From: Nitrosospira sp. Is2 | GTDB taxonomy: Bacteria > Pseudomonadota > Gammaproteobacteria > Burkholderiales > Nitrosomonadaceae | DNA: 64,000 bases | Assembly (NCBI RefSeq): GCF_033095785.1 | Contig: NZ_CP137134.1 | Coordinates: 2,604,001-2,668,000 of the forward strand | Reading direction: 5' to 3' | Part shown: one piece after another, positions 8,872 to 20,226 of the stretch | How positions within the stretch are numbered: position 1 is the first letter of the stretch | How the letters are laid out: the number at the start of each line of letters is the position of its first letter | Notes under the pieces: model-generated | What the model was told of the DNA's origin: nothing | Database searches by the model: none | Seen by the model: the letters and a program-made list of their open reading frames with translations, nothing else | Made by a program: the position numbers and the translations under genes

Positions 8872-9942
8872 TTATGCAAGTGAAGCCTCCAATGCGGCCA
8901 TAAAAGATGCGTTTTCATCGGGCTTGCCTACGGTCACACGCAAGCAATTTTTCAGCAGAGGATGTGTTCCGTTGAGATTCTTGATCAATACACCGCGTTT
9001 TTTGAGTTTCTGAAACACGTCACTGGCTTCACTTACGCGAAATAGTATAAAGTTTGCGTCTGTCGGAAAGGATTCGATGCCGTTCATCGCCGACAATTGT
9101 TCGCACAATACTGCCCGGTCTTTCTTGATCGCAGCAGCCTGTTGCAACAGGACATCGCGATGCTGTAACACTTTCTCCGCGATCAGTTGGGTGACGATCC
9201 CCACATTATACGGCAACCGCAGTTTTTCCAGCTGGATCAGCCACTCCGGCCTTCCTGCCAAAAGACCCAGCCTCAAACCAGCCAACCCGAGCTTTGAAAG
9301 CGTGCGCATCAACAAAAGGTTAGGATACTGCGACAGTTTATCCATGAAGCTTGCGTTGGCAAAGGCCTGATAGGCCTCATCCACCACCACCAGCCCAGGT
9401 GCAGCTTCAATGATACGTGAGATTGCACTGGCGTCAAACAGGTTACCGGTAGGGTTATTGGGATAGGCGATGAAAATCAGTGCTGGCTGGCACCGGGCGA
9501 TCGCGTCAAGTACCGCATCCATATCGAGAGAAAAATCGGCCCTTAGGGGCACGCCTGCATACGTCATGCCGGCGAAGGCCGCGATCATGCGAAACATAAC
9601 GAACGTGGGTTCCACGCTCAGCACCGTGGCGCCGGGTCTGGCGCAGGCGAAAGCAATAATCTGGATAATCTCGTCCGAACCGTTGCCCAGCATGATCTCC
9701 ATTCCGGCAGGTATCGCCAGTGCTTCGCGCAACGCAGCTTTGAGGGTAACTGCGCTGGCATCCGGATAACGATTGATGGGTGCGTTCGCGGCCAGGTGCG
9801 CGATCTCAGCACGCAGCTCCTCTGGTAGCAGGTACGGATTTTCCATCGCATCCAGCTTTACCATCCCATATGCCGGGGGTACATGGTAAGCCGAGAGCGA
9901 GAGAACTTCCGGGCGTATGATCTGATCGGGCGATCCGGGCAT
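8872..9942 (-). CDS. hisC: Histidinol-phosphate aminotransferase HisC
   Basis: A 356-aa PLP-dependent class I/II aminotransferase. Visible features are [17 protein letters not shown] at the substrate-binding N-terminus, [27 protein letters not shown] (PLP contact), [10 protein letters not shown], and the PLP-lysine region [14 protein letters not shown] near residues 215-228. It follows hisD with about 55 bases between and precedes hisB by 71 bases. Confidence 0.96.
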   Translation of the reverse strand: MPGSPDQIIRPEVLSLSAYHVPPAYGMVKLDAMENPYLLPEELRAEIAHLAANAPINRYPDASAVTLKAALREALAIPAGMEIMLGNGSDEIIQIIAFACARPGATVLSVEPTFVMFRMIAAFAGMTYAGVPLRADFSLDMDAVLDAIARCQPALIFIAYPNNPTGNLFDASAISRIIEAAPGLVVVDEAYQAFANASFMDKLSQYPNLLLMRTLSKLGLAGLRLGLLAGRPEWLIQLEKLRLPYNVGIVTQLIAEKVLQHRDVLLQQAAAIKKDRAVLCEQLSAMNGIESFPTDANFILFRVSEASDVFQKLKKRGVLIKNLNGTHPLLKNCLRVTVGKPDENASFMAALEASLA

Positions 9943-9997
9943 TGTCTAAGGTGGAATATATGTCGCGCTCGCAGGTGCGAGCGGCAAAAACGATGCG

Positions 9998-11341
9998 TTA
10001 ACCTATGGAAGAGTCCGATGCATCTGGTACCGCAACTGTACGATCCTGGAATCGATATTCCGCCGACCTTGCGTGTGCCTGCAAGCCTTCGCCATGCGCC
10101 AGAATCGAAGCGATTCTGCCAAGTCTTGCCGAAGCATCTGCCGACACTTGAATAATGCTGCTGCGTTTCTGAAAATCGTAAACACCCAATGGCGACGAAA
10201 AGCGCGCAGTGCGGGAAGTGGGCAATACGTGATTGGGGCCCGCGCAATAGTCGCCGAGCGCCTCGGAAGTATGTCTGCCAAGAAAGATGGCGCCCGCGTG
10301 CCTGATTTTATTCATCCAGTTCTCCGGCTGTTCGACCGATAATTCAAGATGTTCCGGCGCGATGCGGTTCGCGATGGCGCACGCCTCATCCAGATCGCGT
10401 ACCCGAATCAGCGCGCCGCGGCCTTCGAGGGAGGCGCGAATCACCTCTTTACGCGGCATTGCCTCCAGTTGGCGCGAAATACTTGCCGCTACCGCGTCAA
10501 TGAAATCCGGATCGGGCGAAAGCAGAATTGCTTGTGCCAGTTCATCATGCTCGGCTTGGGAAAACAAATCCATGGCGATCCAGTCGGGGTCGGTCTTGCC
10601 ATCGCAAATCACGAGTATCTCTGATGGCCCTGCCAGCATATCGATACCTACAACGCCAAATACGCGTCGCTTTGCCGCGGCGACGTACGCATTGCCGGGC
10701 CCGACGATTTTGTCCACTTGTGGTACAGTATGAGTCCCATAGGCAAGCGCACCGACCGCCTGCGCGCCGCCAATGGTGAAAACACGGTCCACGTTGCAAA
10801 TCGCCGCAGCGGCCAGCACCAAGTTGCTCGTTTCGCCGCGCGGAGTCGGCGTTACCATAATAAGCTCGCTCACGCCTGCCACCTTGGCAGGAATCGCATT
10901 CATCAGCACCGAGGACGGGTAAGATGCTTTGCCGCCGGGCACGTATAACCCGACCCTGTCCAGCGGGGTTATTTTCTGGCCAAGCAGGGTGCCGTCTGGT
11001 TCGACATAGCTCCAGGATTGCGTCAACTGTTTTTCGTGGTAGGCCTGAACCCGTGCTGCGGCCTCCATCAGCGCGCTGCGCTGATCAGCGGGGAGACTGT
11101 CGAGCGCCTTTTGCAACCGGTCATGCGGTAGTTCGAGCTCTGCCGCGAAGGCCGCATTTAGATGATCAAAACGGCGAGTGTATTCGAGCAACGCTTCATC
11201 CCCGCGTTTTTTCATGTCCGCCAGAATATCCGCCGCTGCCGCATCCACGGTTGCATCCTGGGCGTCTTCGAAAGCGAGCAGACGCCCTAACGCTTCATCG
11301 AAGCCAGTATCGGTGGAAGACAGGCGCCTTATCTGCATCAT
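9998..11341 (-). CDS. hisD: Histidinol dehydrogenase HisD
   Basis: A 447-aa zinc enzyme for the last two NAD-dependent steps of histidine synthesis. Family segments: IGLYVPGG-like [64 protein letters not shown], the active-site [13 protein letters not shown], and [13 protein letters not shown] near the C-terminus. ATG at 11341 (or the adjacent ATG at 11338) gives the normal length; an upstream TTG at 11416 would overlap hisG and add about 25 non-conserved residues. No clear Shine-Dalgarno is visible. Confidence 0.95.
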   Translation of the reverse strand: MMQIRRLSSTDTGFDEALGRLLAFEDAQDATVDAAAADILADMKKRGDEALLEYTRRFDHLNAAFAAELELPHDRLQKALDSLPADQRSALMEAAARVQAYHEKQLTQSWSYVEPDGTLLGQKITPLDRVGLYVPGGKASYPSSVLMNAIPAKVAGVSELIMVTPTPRGETSNLVLAAAAICNVDRVFTIGGAQAVGALAYGTHTVPQVDKIVGPGNAYVAAAKRRVFGVVGIDMLAGPSEILVICDGKTDPDWIAMDLFSQAEHDELAQAILLSPDPDFIDAVAASISRQLEAMPRKEVIRASLEGRGALIRVRDLDEACAIANRIAPEHLELSVEQPENWMNKIRHAGAIFLGRHTSEALGDYCAGPNHVLPTSRTARFSSPLGVYDFQKRSSIIQVSADASARLGRIASILAHGEGLQAHARSAEYRFQDRTVAVPDASDSSIG

Positions 11342-11372
11342 GGGAGGCTGTTGTTCTGGTTCATACAACCGG

Positions 11373-12029
11373 TTAAGCAATAGCTTGTCTTGGAATTGCT
11401 GCCGAGAACGCGTCAAGCACCGGCTGTATTGTTTTGCACTTCAATTTCAGCGCAGCCTGGTTGAGGACCAATCGGGCCGAAATGGGCATAATCTCTTCTA
11501 CCGCCTTGAGGTGATTGGCCTTTAATGTATTTCCGCTTGAAACCAGATCCACGATTGCATCCGCCAATCCCACCAACGGCGCAAGTTCCATTGAGCCGTA
11601 CAGCTTGATCAGATCCACATGCATTCCTTTTTCGGCAAAATGTTCGCGCGCCGTTTGCAGATACTTGGTTGCAACCCGCACTCTCGCCCCCCGGCGGACG
11701 GCTGATTCGTAATCAAAATCGTCTCGCACTGCCACCATCATGCGACAGCACGCGATATTCAAATCCAGCGGTTGGTAGAGCCCGGCGCCACCATGTTCCA
11801 GCAGTACGTCCTTCCCTGCGATGCCCATGTCCGCAGCTCCATACTGCACGTAAGTTGGCACGTCCGAGGCGCGTACGATGATGAGTCGTACATTTTCGCG
11901 GTTCGTGGCCAGAATCAGTTTGCGCGATGCATCGGGATCATCAAGCGCGACAATGCCCGCGGCTTTTAATAGCGGCGCGGTATCGTCAAAAATGCGGCCT
12001 TTGGAAAGGGCAATCGTGATGCTCGTCAT
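11373..12029 (-). CDS. hisG: ATP phosphoribosyltransferase HisG, short form
   Basis: The first enzyme of histidine synthesis, condensing ATP with PRPP. At 218 aa it is the short form that lacks the C-terminal regulatory domain and needs the HisZ subunit; hisZ is not in the window. Family segments are [14 protein letters not shown] at the start, [26 protein letters not shown] and the PRPP-binding [19 protein letters not shown]. It heads the his run. The 196 bases upstream (12030-12225) hold a six-base AGGGTT/AACCCT dyad (12143-12164) and no identifiable promoter. In many relatives murA lies directly upstream; here murA is at 44230. Confidence 0.95.
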   Translation of the reverse strand: MTSITIALSKGRIFDDTAPLLKAAGIVALDDPDASRKLILATNRENVRLIIVRASDVPTYVQYGAADMGIAGKDVLLEHGGAGLYQPLDLNIACCRMMVAVRDDFDYESAVRRGARVRVATKYLQTAREHFAEKGMHVDLIKLYGSMELAPLVGLADAIVDLVSSGNTLKANHLKAVEEIMPISARLVLNQAALKLKCKTIQPVLDAFSAAIPRQAIA

Positions 12030-12225
12030 GGCGGATTCTTGAAAACCAGTATTTTACTCCAAAAGCGGCTGAGCCGGACTCGCCGCCAGTATTAAGAGAC
12101 GCGCCAGGAGGCTCAGGCTTTAAAATAAACTGGCTTGTGACGAGGGTTTGGTGAGTGGAACCCTATATAGACGAACGAGAGGCGCGAGTTTTCTATTGAT
12201 TCTCGGCCTTCAGGCCCAGCCGATG

Positions 12226-13674
12226 TTATATATGAATCGCGCGTTTATCCACGCCCAGCGCCGCTTCATGCAGTACTTCAGATAACGACGGGTGCGCGTG
12301 CACAATTCGCGCGATATCTTCGCTGCTGGCAGCGAATTCCATCGCCGTCACAGCCTCGGCAATCAATTCGGAAACGTAGGGACCGATCATATGGATTCCT
12401 AGTATGCGGTCGGTGTTGGCATCCGCGAGCACTTTGATGAAACCGCCGGTTTCCCCAAGCGCGCGGGCACGTCCATTGGCCATGAAGGGGAATTGTCCTG
12501 CTTTGTATTGCACCCCGGCCAATTTTAAATCCTGCTCCGTTTTGCCAACCCACGCGATTTCCGGCGAGGTATAGATCACCCAGGGAATGCTGCCGAGATT
12601 CACGTGCCCCGGTTGTCCAGCGATGAGTTCCGCTACCGCCACGCCTTCCTCGGAGGCTTTATGCGCCAGCATCGGCCCGCGTACCACGTCGCCGACGGCA
12701 TATATATTTGGGAGGTTGGTACGGCAAGTTGCGTCCACCTCGATGTATCCACGATCATCCAGTTTCAGCCCGGCATTTTCCGCCCCAAGGCCGGCCGTGT
12801 TAGGGACGCGACCGACTGCAACCACCAGTTTATCCACTTCCAGTTTTTGCGCATTGTTATCCGCGTCCGCATACTCCACGGTAATGTCTTGTTCGCCAGT
12901 GGTGATGCTGCTTATTTTGACGCCGGTATGGATTACCAAACCTGTTTCCCGGGTGAAAATTTTCCTCGCCTCTTTTGCTACTTGCTCGTCGGCAGCCGTG
13001 AGAAACCCGGGCAGGGCTTCAAGAACAGTTACCTCGGAACCGAGCCTTCGCCAAAGACTGCCCATTTCCAGGCCGATCACGCCACCACCGATCACACCCA
13101 ACCTTCCAGGCACGTCTGCCAATGCCAGTGCGCCGGTATTGTCCAGTATCCGTTCATTGTCCACCGGTGCGAACGGTAGCTTCCGCGGCGTGGAACCGGT
13201 GGCGATAATCACATGCCTGGCCTCGACGGTTTGCGCGGTATCCCCATTCTTCACTTCGATTTGCCAGGGCTGGTCGGTACCATTTTCCTCGCCACGCTTG
13301 AGCAGCGTCCCCTGCCCGTGCATCGAGGTGACTTTGTTTTTTTTGAGGAGCATCGCCACGCCGCCGGTGAAGTTTGCAACGATTTTCTCTTTGCGAGACA
13401 TCATCACCGGGATATCAATCGACAGGCCTTCCACCGTGATGCCGTGGCTTGAGAACTTTCGCGCGGCCCGTTCAAAATTCTCGGAAGACTCAAGGAGAGC
13501 CTTCGACGGTATACAGCCGACATTCAGACATGTTCCCCCCAGACTGGGCTTGCCTTGCGGGTTTTTCCACTCGTCGATACAGACGGTATTGAGCCCTAAC
13601 TGGGCGCAGCGTATCGCTGCCACATACCCGCCTGGACCGGCGCCGATTACCGCGACATCGAAGGATTGAGCCAT
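12226..13674 (-). CDS. lpd: Dihydrolipoyl dehydrogenase (E3 of 2-oxoglutarate dehydrogenase)
   Basis: A 482-aa FAD enzyme that reoxidises dihydrolipoyl groups with NAD. It shows the FAD-binding VAVIGAGPGGYVAAIRCAQ at the N-terminus, the redox disulfide in GGTCLNVGCIPSKALL, an NAD-binding LGVIGGGVIGLEMGSLW, IYAVGDVVRGPMLAHKASEE, and the C-terminal catalytic HAHPSLSEVLHE. It ends the sucA-sucB-lpd series, so it most likely serves 2-oxoglutarate dehydrogenase, though E3 can be shared with pyruvate dehydrogenase. Confidence 0.97.
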   Translation of the reverse strand: MAQSFDVAVIGAGPGGYVAAIRCAQLGLNTVCIDEWKNPQGKPSLGGTCLNVGCIPSKALLESSENFERAARKFSSHGITVEGLSIDIPVMMSRKEKIVANFTGGVAMLLKKNKVTSMHGQGTLLKRGEENGTDQPWQIEVKNGDTAQTVEARHVIIATGSTPRKLPFAPVDNERILDNTGALALADVPGRLGVIGGGVIGLEMGSLWRRLGSEVTVLEALPGFLTAADEQVAKEARKIFTRETGLVIHTGVKISSITTGEQDITVEYADADNNAQKLEVDKLVVAVGRVPNTAGLGAENAGLKLDDRGYIEVDATCRTNLPNIYAVGDVVRGPMLAHKASEEGVAVAELIAGQPGHVNLGSIPWVIYTSPEIAWVGKTEQDLKLAGVQYKAGQFPFMANGRARALGETGGFIKVLADANTDRILGIHMIGPYVSELIAEAVTAMEFAASSEDIARIVHAHPSLSEVLHEAALGVDKRAIHI

Positions 13675-13751
13675 ATTGGTACTTTAAGGATAAGGAAAAG
13701 TAAGAAAAAAAGCGTGGAGTCCTATCCATTTTGACAGCTTCCGGTCTGGTT

Positions 13752-15032
13752 TCAGCCTTCCAGTAACGGGCTCATCGGATATTCAAGGGCCTCTTTCATT
13801 GCCACCAGGGAAAGTACCGCTTCCCGCCCATCTATAATGCGGTGGTCGTAGGACAGCGCGAGGTAGCACATCGGACGGATGACCACCTGCCCGTTCTCCG
13901 CCACCGGGCGTTCCTTGGTGGCGTGAATGCCGAGAATCGCGCTTTGCGGGGGATTTATGATGGGGGTCGAGAGCAGCGAGCCGAACACGCCTCCATTGGT
14001 AACGGAGAATGTGCCGCCGGTCAAGTCTTCGATGGTCAGTTTCCCGTCCTGGGCACGCTTGCCGAGGTCGGCGATTTGCCTTTCGATCTGCGCCTGCGAC
14101 AAGGACTCTGCATTGCGGAGAATAGGGACCACCAAACCGCGGGGGCTGCTGACGGCAATGCCTATATCGTAATAGCCGTGATAGATGATGTCATTTCCGT
14201 CCACGGACGCGTTGACAATGGGAAACCTTTTGAGCGCCGCGACGACCGCCTTTACAAAAAATGACATGAGGCCGAGCTTGACGCCATGTTCTTTTTCGAA
14301 TTTTTCCTTATGCCGGGCGCGCAAGTCCATTATTGCCTGCATATTGACTTCGTTGAAGGTGGTGAGAATAGCGGCAGTGGATTGAGACTGTACCAACCGC
14401 TCGGCAATGCGCGCGCGCAGTCGCGACATGGGCACCCGCTGTTCGGGGCGCTCGCTTGCACTTGCCGCCGGCGCGGCAGCTTGCGGCCTTGCCGAAGTAG
14501 GTGCCGGAGCGGGTTCGGGAGAGATTGGGACCGAGGATTCGGCAGGCTTTCCCTCGACATGAGCTACTACATCCTCCTTAGTAATTCGGCCGCCGCGTCC
14601 ACTACCCTTGATGGCGCCAATTTCAGCGGCATCCAGGTTTGCCTGCGCGGCCTCATTCCGGGCGGCAGGCATCATATGGGGAGTTTTTTCTGTGACGGGG
14701 GAAGCAGCGGCCGGGGCGGGAGCGGCGGGCGCGCTTGGTTGCTCCGCACCCTCTGTGGTTTTGGCAGCGACAGCGCCCGCTGCAGTTGTCGCCGCCTCGG
14801 TGTCTATGGTGGCAATGACTTCTCCACCCGTGACGGTGCTCCCATCGCCTTTAATGATTTTGGTGAGCACCCCGGTAGCTGGAGCCGGCAATTCCAGCAC
14901 GACTTTATCAGTCTCAATATCAATCAGATTCTCGTCGCGCGTAACCGTGTCGCCCTCTTTCTTGCGCCATGAGAGCAGCGTGGCTTCCGCTACGGATTCA
15001 GATAACGCCGGAACTTTGACTTCAACGAGCAT
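13752..15032 (-). CDS. sucB: Dihydrolipoyl succinyltransferase (E2 of 2-oxoglutarate dehydrogenase)
   Basis: A 426-aa E2 component. Order of domains: lipoyl domain (about 1-75, with the lipoylated Lys in [15 protein letters not shown]), an Ala/Pro-rich linker, the E3/E1-binding domain ([20 protein letters not shown]), a second Ala/Pro linker, and the acyltransferase core ending with the catalytic [15 protein letters not shown]. The start at 15032 is preferred over the ATG two codons earlier (15038) because GGAGG lies immediately against 15038 and at proper spacing from 15032. Only about 15 bases separate it from sucA. Confidence 0.97.
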   Translation of the reverse strand: MLVEVKVPALSESVAEATLLSWRKKEGDTVTRDENLIDIETDKVVLELPAPATGVLTKIIKGDGSTVTGGEVIATIDTEAATTAAGAVAAKTTEGAEQPSAPAAPAPAAASPVTEKTPHMMPAARNEAAQANLDAAEIGAIKGSGRGGRITKEDVVAHVEGKPAESSVPISPEPAPAPTSARPQAAAPAASASERPEQRVPMSRLRARIAERLVQSQSTAAILTTFNEVNMQAIMDLRARHKEKFEKEHGVKLGLMSFFVKAVVAALKRFPIVNASVDGNDIIYHGYYDIGIAVSSPRGLVVPILRNAESLSQAQIERQIADLGKRAQDGKLTIEDLTGGTFSVTNGGVFGSLLSTPIINPPQSAILGIHATKERPVAENGQVVIRPMCYLALSYDHRIIDGREAVLSLVAMKEALEYPMSPLLEG

Positions 15033-15047
15033 GTTCATCCTCCAGGA

Positions 15048-17891
15048 TCAAATTTTCTCGCGGAACGCCGCTGCTATCAGTTCATTCTGTTGCACATTGT
15101 GTTTTGCCAGATATCCCGCTGCTGGCGATGCCGACGATGGGCGCAGTGCGTAGCCCAAGACCTGATCTGGCCGCATATGCCGCAGCAGATAATGCTGAAT
15201 GCGGTGCCACGCCCCCTGGTTTCCAGGCTCCTCCTGGCACCAGACGATATCCTTGGCTTGGGGGTAACGATTGACCTCGGCCTGAAAATCGTCATGCGGA
15301 AAGGGGTACAGCTGTTCAATCCGAATGATCGCCGCATCTTCGATCTTATTCTTCCGGCGATACGCCAACAGGTCATAATATACCTTCCCGGAGCAGGCGA
15401 TAAGGCGCCGCACATTTCGGGGATCGAGTTTTTCAGCGTCTGGAATGATGTTCTGAAAACTGCCATACGCTACATCTTCAAGGCTCGATACCGATTCCTT
15501 ATGACGCAAGAGGCTTTTCGGGCTCATGATGACAAGCGGTTTGCGCAGCGGGCGTACCATCTGACGCCGAAGCAGATGAAACATCTGCGCAGGAGTGGAC
15601 GGAACACATACTTGGATATTGTATTCCGCGCACAGTTGCAGATAACGCTCGATACGCCCGGAGGAGTGCTCTGGCCCTTGGCCTTCGTAGCCATGCGGAA
15701 GCATCATCACCAGCCCACACAACCGGCCCCACTTCGCTTCCCCCGAGGCGATAAACTGATCTATTACTACTTGTGCGCCGTTGGCAAAATCACCAAACTG
15801 CGCTTCCCAAACGACTAATTCATTGGGTTGCGCAGTCGCATATCCGTATTCAAACGCGAGCACCGCTTCTTCCGACAATACCGAATCAATTATGACGAAA
15901 TCAGGTTGATCGGGCGCAATATGGCGCAGCGGAATATACGTTCCCTCGTTCCAGCGTTCCCGATTCTGGTCATGCAGCACAGCGTGGCGGTGAAAGAAGG
16001 TTCCTCTCCCTGAATCCTGGCCCGAAATCCGTACCGGATACCCGTCCTTCAGAAGTGCTGCGTAGGCGAGATTTTCGGCCATCCCCCAGTCCAGCGGCAG
16101 TTTCCCCTCGCTCATCGAACGGCGGTCGGCGATGATTTTTTCTACCCGAGAATGCAGTTTGAATTTCGATGGAATATCCGTGAGCCGTTCCGCCAGCTGT
16201 TTCAAATCGGCCAGTGGCAGACCGGTCTGGACCTTTAGAACCCAGTTGGTATTCTGCAGGAACGGTTTCCAGTCCACCGCATCCGGTGATTGATACCCGT
16301 AGACAATGGTTTTGTTGGGATTGCGGCCCGCATCCATGTCATCGCGATAGGCTTTAACTATCTGTTCAGCCTGCTCTCTGCTTATCACGCCCTCGGCTGC
16401 CAGTTTCTCGGCATAAAGCTTGCGGATCCCTGGATGGCGGGCAATGATTTTATACATCAAAGGCTGCGTTACCATTGGCTCGTCCTGCTCGTTGTGTCCG
16501 AGAGCGCGAAAACAAACCATATCCACGACCACATCCTTATGGAACCTCATCCTGAAATCAAGCGCGATTTCCGTCACCAGGATGACTGCTTCGGGATCGG
16601 CACCGTTGACGTGGAGGATGGGCGCCTCGATCATTTTTGATACGTCGGTGCAATAAAGCGTCGAGCGCGTGTCACGGGGATCAGAGGTAGTAAACCCGAT
16701 TTGATTATTAATAACGACATGCACGGTTCCGCCGGTTCCGTAACCCCGGGTCTGCGAAAGGTTCAGGGTTTCCATCACCACTCCCTGCGCCGAAAATGCC
16801 GCGTCCCCATGCAGCAGCACGGGCAATACCCGGTCGCCATCCCTGTCTTTCAGCCGATGCTGCCGGGCGCGCACGGATCCCTCCACCACCGGGTCCACAA
16901 TTTCCAGGTGTGATGGGTTGAACGCCAGCGACAGTCGCATCACCCCGCCCGGCGTGGATACAGCCGAGGAAAAGCCCTGGTGGTATTTGACATCGCCCTC
17001 GGTCAGTTCCTGCCCATGTTTGCCCTCAAATTCATGGAACAAGTCGGCCGGCAATTTACCAAGGGTATTGACCAGGACGTTGAGTCGGCCGCGGTGAGCC
17101 ATCCCTATGACGCTCTGCTGCACCCCCATTCCGCCGGCGCGTTGCAACAGATTGTCCAACAACGGGATCAGGCTTTCGCTGCCTTCGAGAGAGAAGCGTT
17201 TCTGCCCGACGTAGCGTGTATGAAGATATTTTTCCAGTCCTTCCGAGGCACTGAGCTGCTCCAGAATATGTCGCTTGTACTCAGGCGGATAATCAGGCTT
17301 TGCGCGCGACCCTTCGACACGGCTTTGTATCCAGCGTTTCTGCTCAGTATCGGTGATATACATGTACTCGATGCCGATACTTCCACAGTAAGTCTCACGC
17401 AGTGTTTGGAGAATCTCGCCAAGCGGGGCTCGGGGCGGGCCGATCAATGAACCGGTACCGAAAACAGTACTCATGTCTGCCTCAGTCAGTCCGTAGTAGG
17501 CCGGATCGAGTTCGGGGACATGGGGTTTTTCCTGATGCCGAAGAGGATCCAGATCCGCTTGGCGGACGCCAAGGAAGCGGTAGGCATTGATTAGTTGCAA
17601 TACCGCTATCTGCTTGCGTTCGGTAGTCAGGCCAAATTCATCCTGGCCTATCGCTGAGACGGTACTTTCGGCGCTTTGGTATGGTTCGTTGGCGCGACGG
17701 ATGGAATCGATTACCGCAGAGTGCGGCACCTCTGGCGCCCGCCTTGCGGCTGTTCGTTGCAACTCGTCAAAGTATTCGCGCCACTCCGGCGGGACGGACT
17801 GGGGACGTTGCAGATAAGACTCGTATAGCCCTTCGATAAAGGGCGCGTTTGCGCCAAACAGCAGGGAATCTTCAAACAGTGGGTTTGTCAT
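15048..17891 (-). CDS. sucA: 2-oxoglutarate dehydrogenase E1 component
   Basis: A 947-aa thiamine-diphosphate enzyme that decarboxylates 2-oxoglutarate. It starts with the E1o N-terminal segment FEDSLLFGANAPFIEGLYES, and shows QSVIGMAHRGRLNVLVNTLG, LLHGDAAFSAQGVVMETLNL, VHVVINNQIGFTTSD (cofactor region), FRALGHNEQDEP, and LPHGYEGQGPEHSSGRIERY in the C-terminal half. Full normal length. Ammonia oxidisers were long thought to lack this activity; the intact gene set here shows coding capacity but says nothing about expression. Confidence 0.98.
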   Translation of the reverse strand: MTNPLFEDSLLFGANAPFIEGLYESYLQRPQSVPPEWREYFDELQRTAARRAPEVPHSAVIDSIRRANEPYQSAESTVSAIGQDEFGLTTERKQIAVLQLINAYRFLGVRQADLDPLRHQEKPHVPELDPAYYGLTEADMSTVFGTGSLIGPPRAPLGEILQTLRETYCGSIGIEYMYITDTEQKRWIQSRVEGSRAKPDYPPEYKRHILEQLSASEGLEKYLHTRYVGQKRFSLEGSESLIPLLDNLLQRAGGMGVQQSVIGMAHRGRLNVLVNTLGKLPADLFHEFEGKHGQELTEGDVKYHQGFSSAVSTPGGVMRLSLAFNPSHLEIVDPVVEGSVRARQHRLKDRDGDRVLPVLLHGDAAFSAQGVVMETLNLSQTRGYGTGGTVHVVINNQIGFTTSDPRDTRSTLYCTDVSKMIEAPILHVNGADPEAVILVTEIALDFRMRFHKDVVVDMVCFRALGHNEQDEPMVTQPLMYKIIARHPGIRKLYAEKLAAEGVISREQAEQIVKAYRDDMDAGRNPNKTIVYGYQSPDAVDWKPFLQNTNWVLKVQTGLPLADLKQLAERLTDIPSKFKLHSRVEKIIADRRSMSEGKLPLDWGMAENLAYAALLKDGYPVRISGQDSGRGTFFHRHAVLHDQNRERWNEGTYIPLRHIAPDQPDFVIIDSVLSEEAVLAFEYGYATAQPNELVVWEAQFGDFANGAQVVIDQFIASGEAKWGRLCGLVMMLPHGYEGQGPEHSSGRIERYLQLCAEYNIQVCVPSTPAQMFHLLRRQMVRPLRKPLVIMSPKSLLRHKESVSSLEDVAYGSFQNIIPDAEKLDPRNVRRLIACSGKVYYDLLAYRRKNKIEDAAIIRIEQLYPFPHDDFQAEVNRYPQAKDIVWCQEEPGNQGAWHRIQHYLLRHMRPDQVLGYALRPSSASPAAGYLAKHNVQQNELIAAAFREKI

Positions 17892-17921
17892 GGCAAATAC
17901 CTGGCCGTTGGGCAGAGTTGG

Positions 17922-19223
17922 TTACTCGCGTAACGCAATCGGTACGACATCCCGTTTGACCGCCCCCGTGTATAGCTGACGCGGGCGACCGATTTTGCGA
18001 TCCGGGTCGGCGATCATTTCACTCCACTGTGCAATCCAGCCTACCGTGCGCGCCGTGGCAAATATAGCGGTGAACATGGACGGAGGGATGCCCAGGGCCC
18101 GCTGCACGATACCAGAATAAAAATCCACGTTCGGGTAGAGTTTGCGGGAAATGAAATATTCATCTTCCAGCGCTATTTTTTCCAGCTTGAGCGCAAGTTT
18201 GAACAAGCGATCGTCGTGCAAGCCGAGTTCATCCAATACTTCGTGGCAGGTTTCACGCATCAATTTCGCCCGCGGATCAAAATTTTTGTATACCCGGTGA
18301 CCGAACCCCACCAGTCTGAAGGGGTCGTTTTTGTCTTTGGCGCGGTCAATAAATTCACCAATGCGCGACTCATCGTGAATTTCCTCCAGCATATTCAGAC
18401 ACGCTTCGTTGGCGCCGCCGTGCGCCGGCCCCCACAGACAGGCGATCCCGGCGGAAATGCAGGCAAACGGATTTGCGCCGCTTGAACCGGCGAGCCGGAC
18501 GGTGGAAGTAGAGGCGTTCTGCTCGTGGTCCGCATGGAGGATGAGAATGCGATCCAGGGCGTGCGCCAGCACGGGATTGGATTTATATTCCTCCGCAGGG
18601 GTAGCGAACATCATGTGCATGAAATTTTCAGCGTAGTTGAGGCTATTGCGGGGATAGATGAAAGGTTGACCTACGTTGTACTTATATGCCATTGCGGTAA
18701 TGGTGGGAAGTTTGGCTATCAGCCGGAACGCCGACAGTTCGCGATGCGAGGCGTCGGAAATATCCATCGCGTCGTGATAAAACGCCGACAACGCACCGAC
18801 GACGCCTACCATTACCGCCATGGGGTGAGCGTCGCGCCTGAAACCGGTGTAAAAGCGCGCCAACTGCTCATGCACCATGGTGTGTTCCTTGATGGTGTTA
18901 TCGAATGATTTCTTTTGCTCACTATTGGGTAGTTCCCCGTTCATCAGCAAATAGCAGACTTCCATGAAATCGCATTGCTCCGCCAGTTGTTCGATGGGAT
19001 AGCCGCGATAAAGGAGAATGCCGGCTTCGCCGTCGATAAAAGTTATCTTGGAATTGCTGCTGGCGGTGGAAAGGAAGCCAGGATCGTAGGTAAAGACGCC
19101 GACTTTGGCCTGTAACGTGCGGATATCCACTACATCCGGCCCCATCGTGCCGGACAGAACAGGAAATTCCAGGGGCTCGCTTCCGTTGCCGAGATCGAGC
19201 GTCGCGTTACGTGTGTGTTCCAT
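17922..19223 (-). CDS. gltA: Citrate synthase, type II
   Basis: A 433-aa hexameric-type citrate synthase. Active-site segments are [38 protein letters not shown] (catalytic His), [17 protein letters not shown] (His plus catalytic Asp downstream), and [20 protein letters not shown] near the C-terminus. It has the longer N-terminal region typical of the NADH-regulated Gram-negative form. A second, shorter paralogue (prpC-like, 24974) lies on the other strand; the two are clearly different. Confidence 0.97.
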   Translation of the reverse strand: MEHTRNATLDLGNGSEPLEFPVLSGTMGPDVVDIRTLQAKVGVFTYDPGFLSTASSNSKITFIDGEAGILLYRGYPIEQLAEQCDFMEVCYLLMNGELPNSEQKKSFDNTIKEHTMVHEQLARFYTGFRRDAHPMAVMVGVVGALSAFYHDAMDISDASHRELSAFRLIAKLPTITAMAYKYNVGQPFIYPRNSLNYAENFMHMMFATPAEEYKSNPVLAHALDRILILHADHEQNASTSTVRLAGSSGANPFACISAGIACLWGPAHGGANEACLNMLEEIHDESRIGEFIDRAKDKNDPFRLVGFGHRVYKNFDPRAKLMRETCHEVLDELGLHDDRLFKLALKLEKIALEDEYFISRKLYPNVDFYSGIVQRALGIPPSMFTAIFATARTVGWIAQWSEMIADPDRKIGRPRQLYTGAVKRDVVPIALRE

Positions 19224-19260
19224 ATTGTCTTATTCCCCAGTGATGATGGATTCCCGAAAG

Positions 19261-19494
19261 CTAAACGCCCTGCAAGAGACTCAGTACGTGCTGTAGGTTG
19301 CTGTTCCCCTGTTTCTTTCTGAGCGTGATCATATCCCATAACTCATTATCGGAAAGGTCCAGCAGTGTTTCGAATTGCCGGCGCTCGGCTTCGCCAAGCC
19401 TGGCGTAATACTCGTCCACAAACCGTTGCAGGACCAGATCCAGTTCCAGCAATCCGCGCCGGCAGCGCCAGCGCACCCGCTCCAGTTGTTTCAT
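19261..19494 (-). CDS. sdhE: SdhE/YgfY-type flavinylation factor
   Basis: A 77-aa SdhE family protein, which assists covalent FAD attachment to SdhA. The start at 19494 gives MKQLERVRWRCRRGLLELDL, carrying the conserved RRGLLELD motif, followed by LGEAERRQFETLLDLSDNEL, also typical. The ATG overlaps the sdhB stop (ATGA), implying translational coupling, and position right after sdhB fits the role. Confidence 0.93.
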   Translation of the reverse strand: MKQLERVRWRCRRGLLELDLVLQRFVDEYYARLGEAERRQFETLLDLSDNELWDMITLRKKQGNSNLQHVLSLLQGV

Positions 19495-20204
19495 ACTGTT
19501 CTTTTCACCATCATATCCTTGATATTCTCGATAGCATTGGTTGGGTTCAGCCCCTTGGGACACACATCCGCGCAATTCATGATCGTATGGCAGCGGAACA
19601 GGCGATAAGGGTCCTCAAGATAATCCAGTCGCTCGGCAGTTGCCTGGTCGCGGCTATCAGCGAGAAAGCGATAGGCTTGCAGCAGCCCCGCTGGCCCCAC
19701 GAATTTATCCGGGTTCCACCAGAACGAAGGACATGCAGTGGAGCAGCACGCGCAGAGAATGCACTCGTACAGTCCGTCCAGCTCAGCTCTTTCCTCAGGC
19801 GATTGCAACCGTTCTGTTTCCGGCGGCGGATCGTTATTGATGAGATAGGGCTTGATCGAATGATATTGTTTAAAGAATTGCGTCATATCCACGATCAGGT
19901 CGCGTATCACCGGCAGGCCCGGCAAGGGGCGCAGCTCCACTGGTTCCTTCAGCCCCGCCAGCGGCGTGATGCACGCCAATCCGTTGCGGCCGTTGATGTT
20001 CATTCCATCCGAGCCGCAAACTCCTTCGCGGCAGGAGCGGCGGAGACTCAGACTATCGTCCACCGTTTTGATACGCTCCAACGCATCGAGCAGCATCCGA
20101 TCGGCTGGCTCCAGTTCGATATCATAGTCCCGCATGTAAGGAGTCGCATCCTTATCGGGATCAAAGCGGTAAATGGAGAATTTCACGGTCTGTTCCTTCG
20201 GCAT
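19491..20204 (-). CDS. sdhB: Succinate dehydrogenase iron-sulfur subunit
   Basis: A 237-aa electron-transfer subunit carrying three clusters. The [2Fe-2S] ligands are in RRSCREGVCGSDGMNINGR with a later Cys (GLACITPL), the [4Fe-4S] in CILCACCSTACPSFWW, and the [3Fe-4S] in CHTIMNCADVCPKGLNP. It passes electrons from SdhA FAD to quinone in the membrane subunits. It overlaps sdhE and lies 22 bases after sdhA. Confidence 0.98.
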   Translation of the reverse strand: MPKEQTVKFSIYRFDPDKDATPYMRDYDIELEPADRMLLDALERIKTVDDSLSLRRSCREGVCGSDGMNINGRNGLACITPLAGLKEPVELRPLPGLPVIRDLIVDMTQFFKQYHSIKPYLINNDPPPETERLQSPEERAELDGLYECILCACCSTACPSFWWNPDKFVGPAGLLQAYRFLADSRDQATAERLDYLEDPYRLFRCHTIMNCADVCPKGLNPTNAIENIKDMMVKRTV

Positions 20205-20226
20205 GGAGATATCATAAATATGCGGT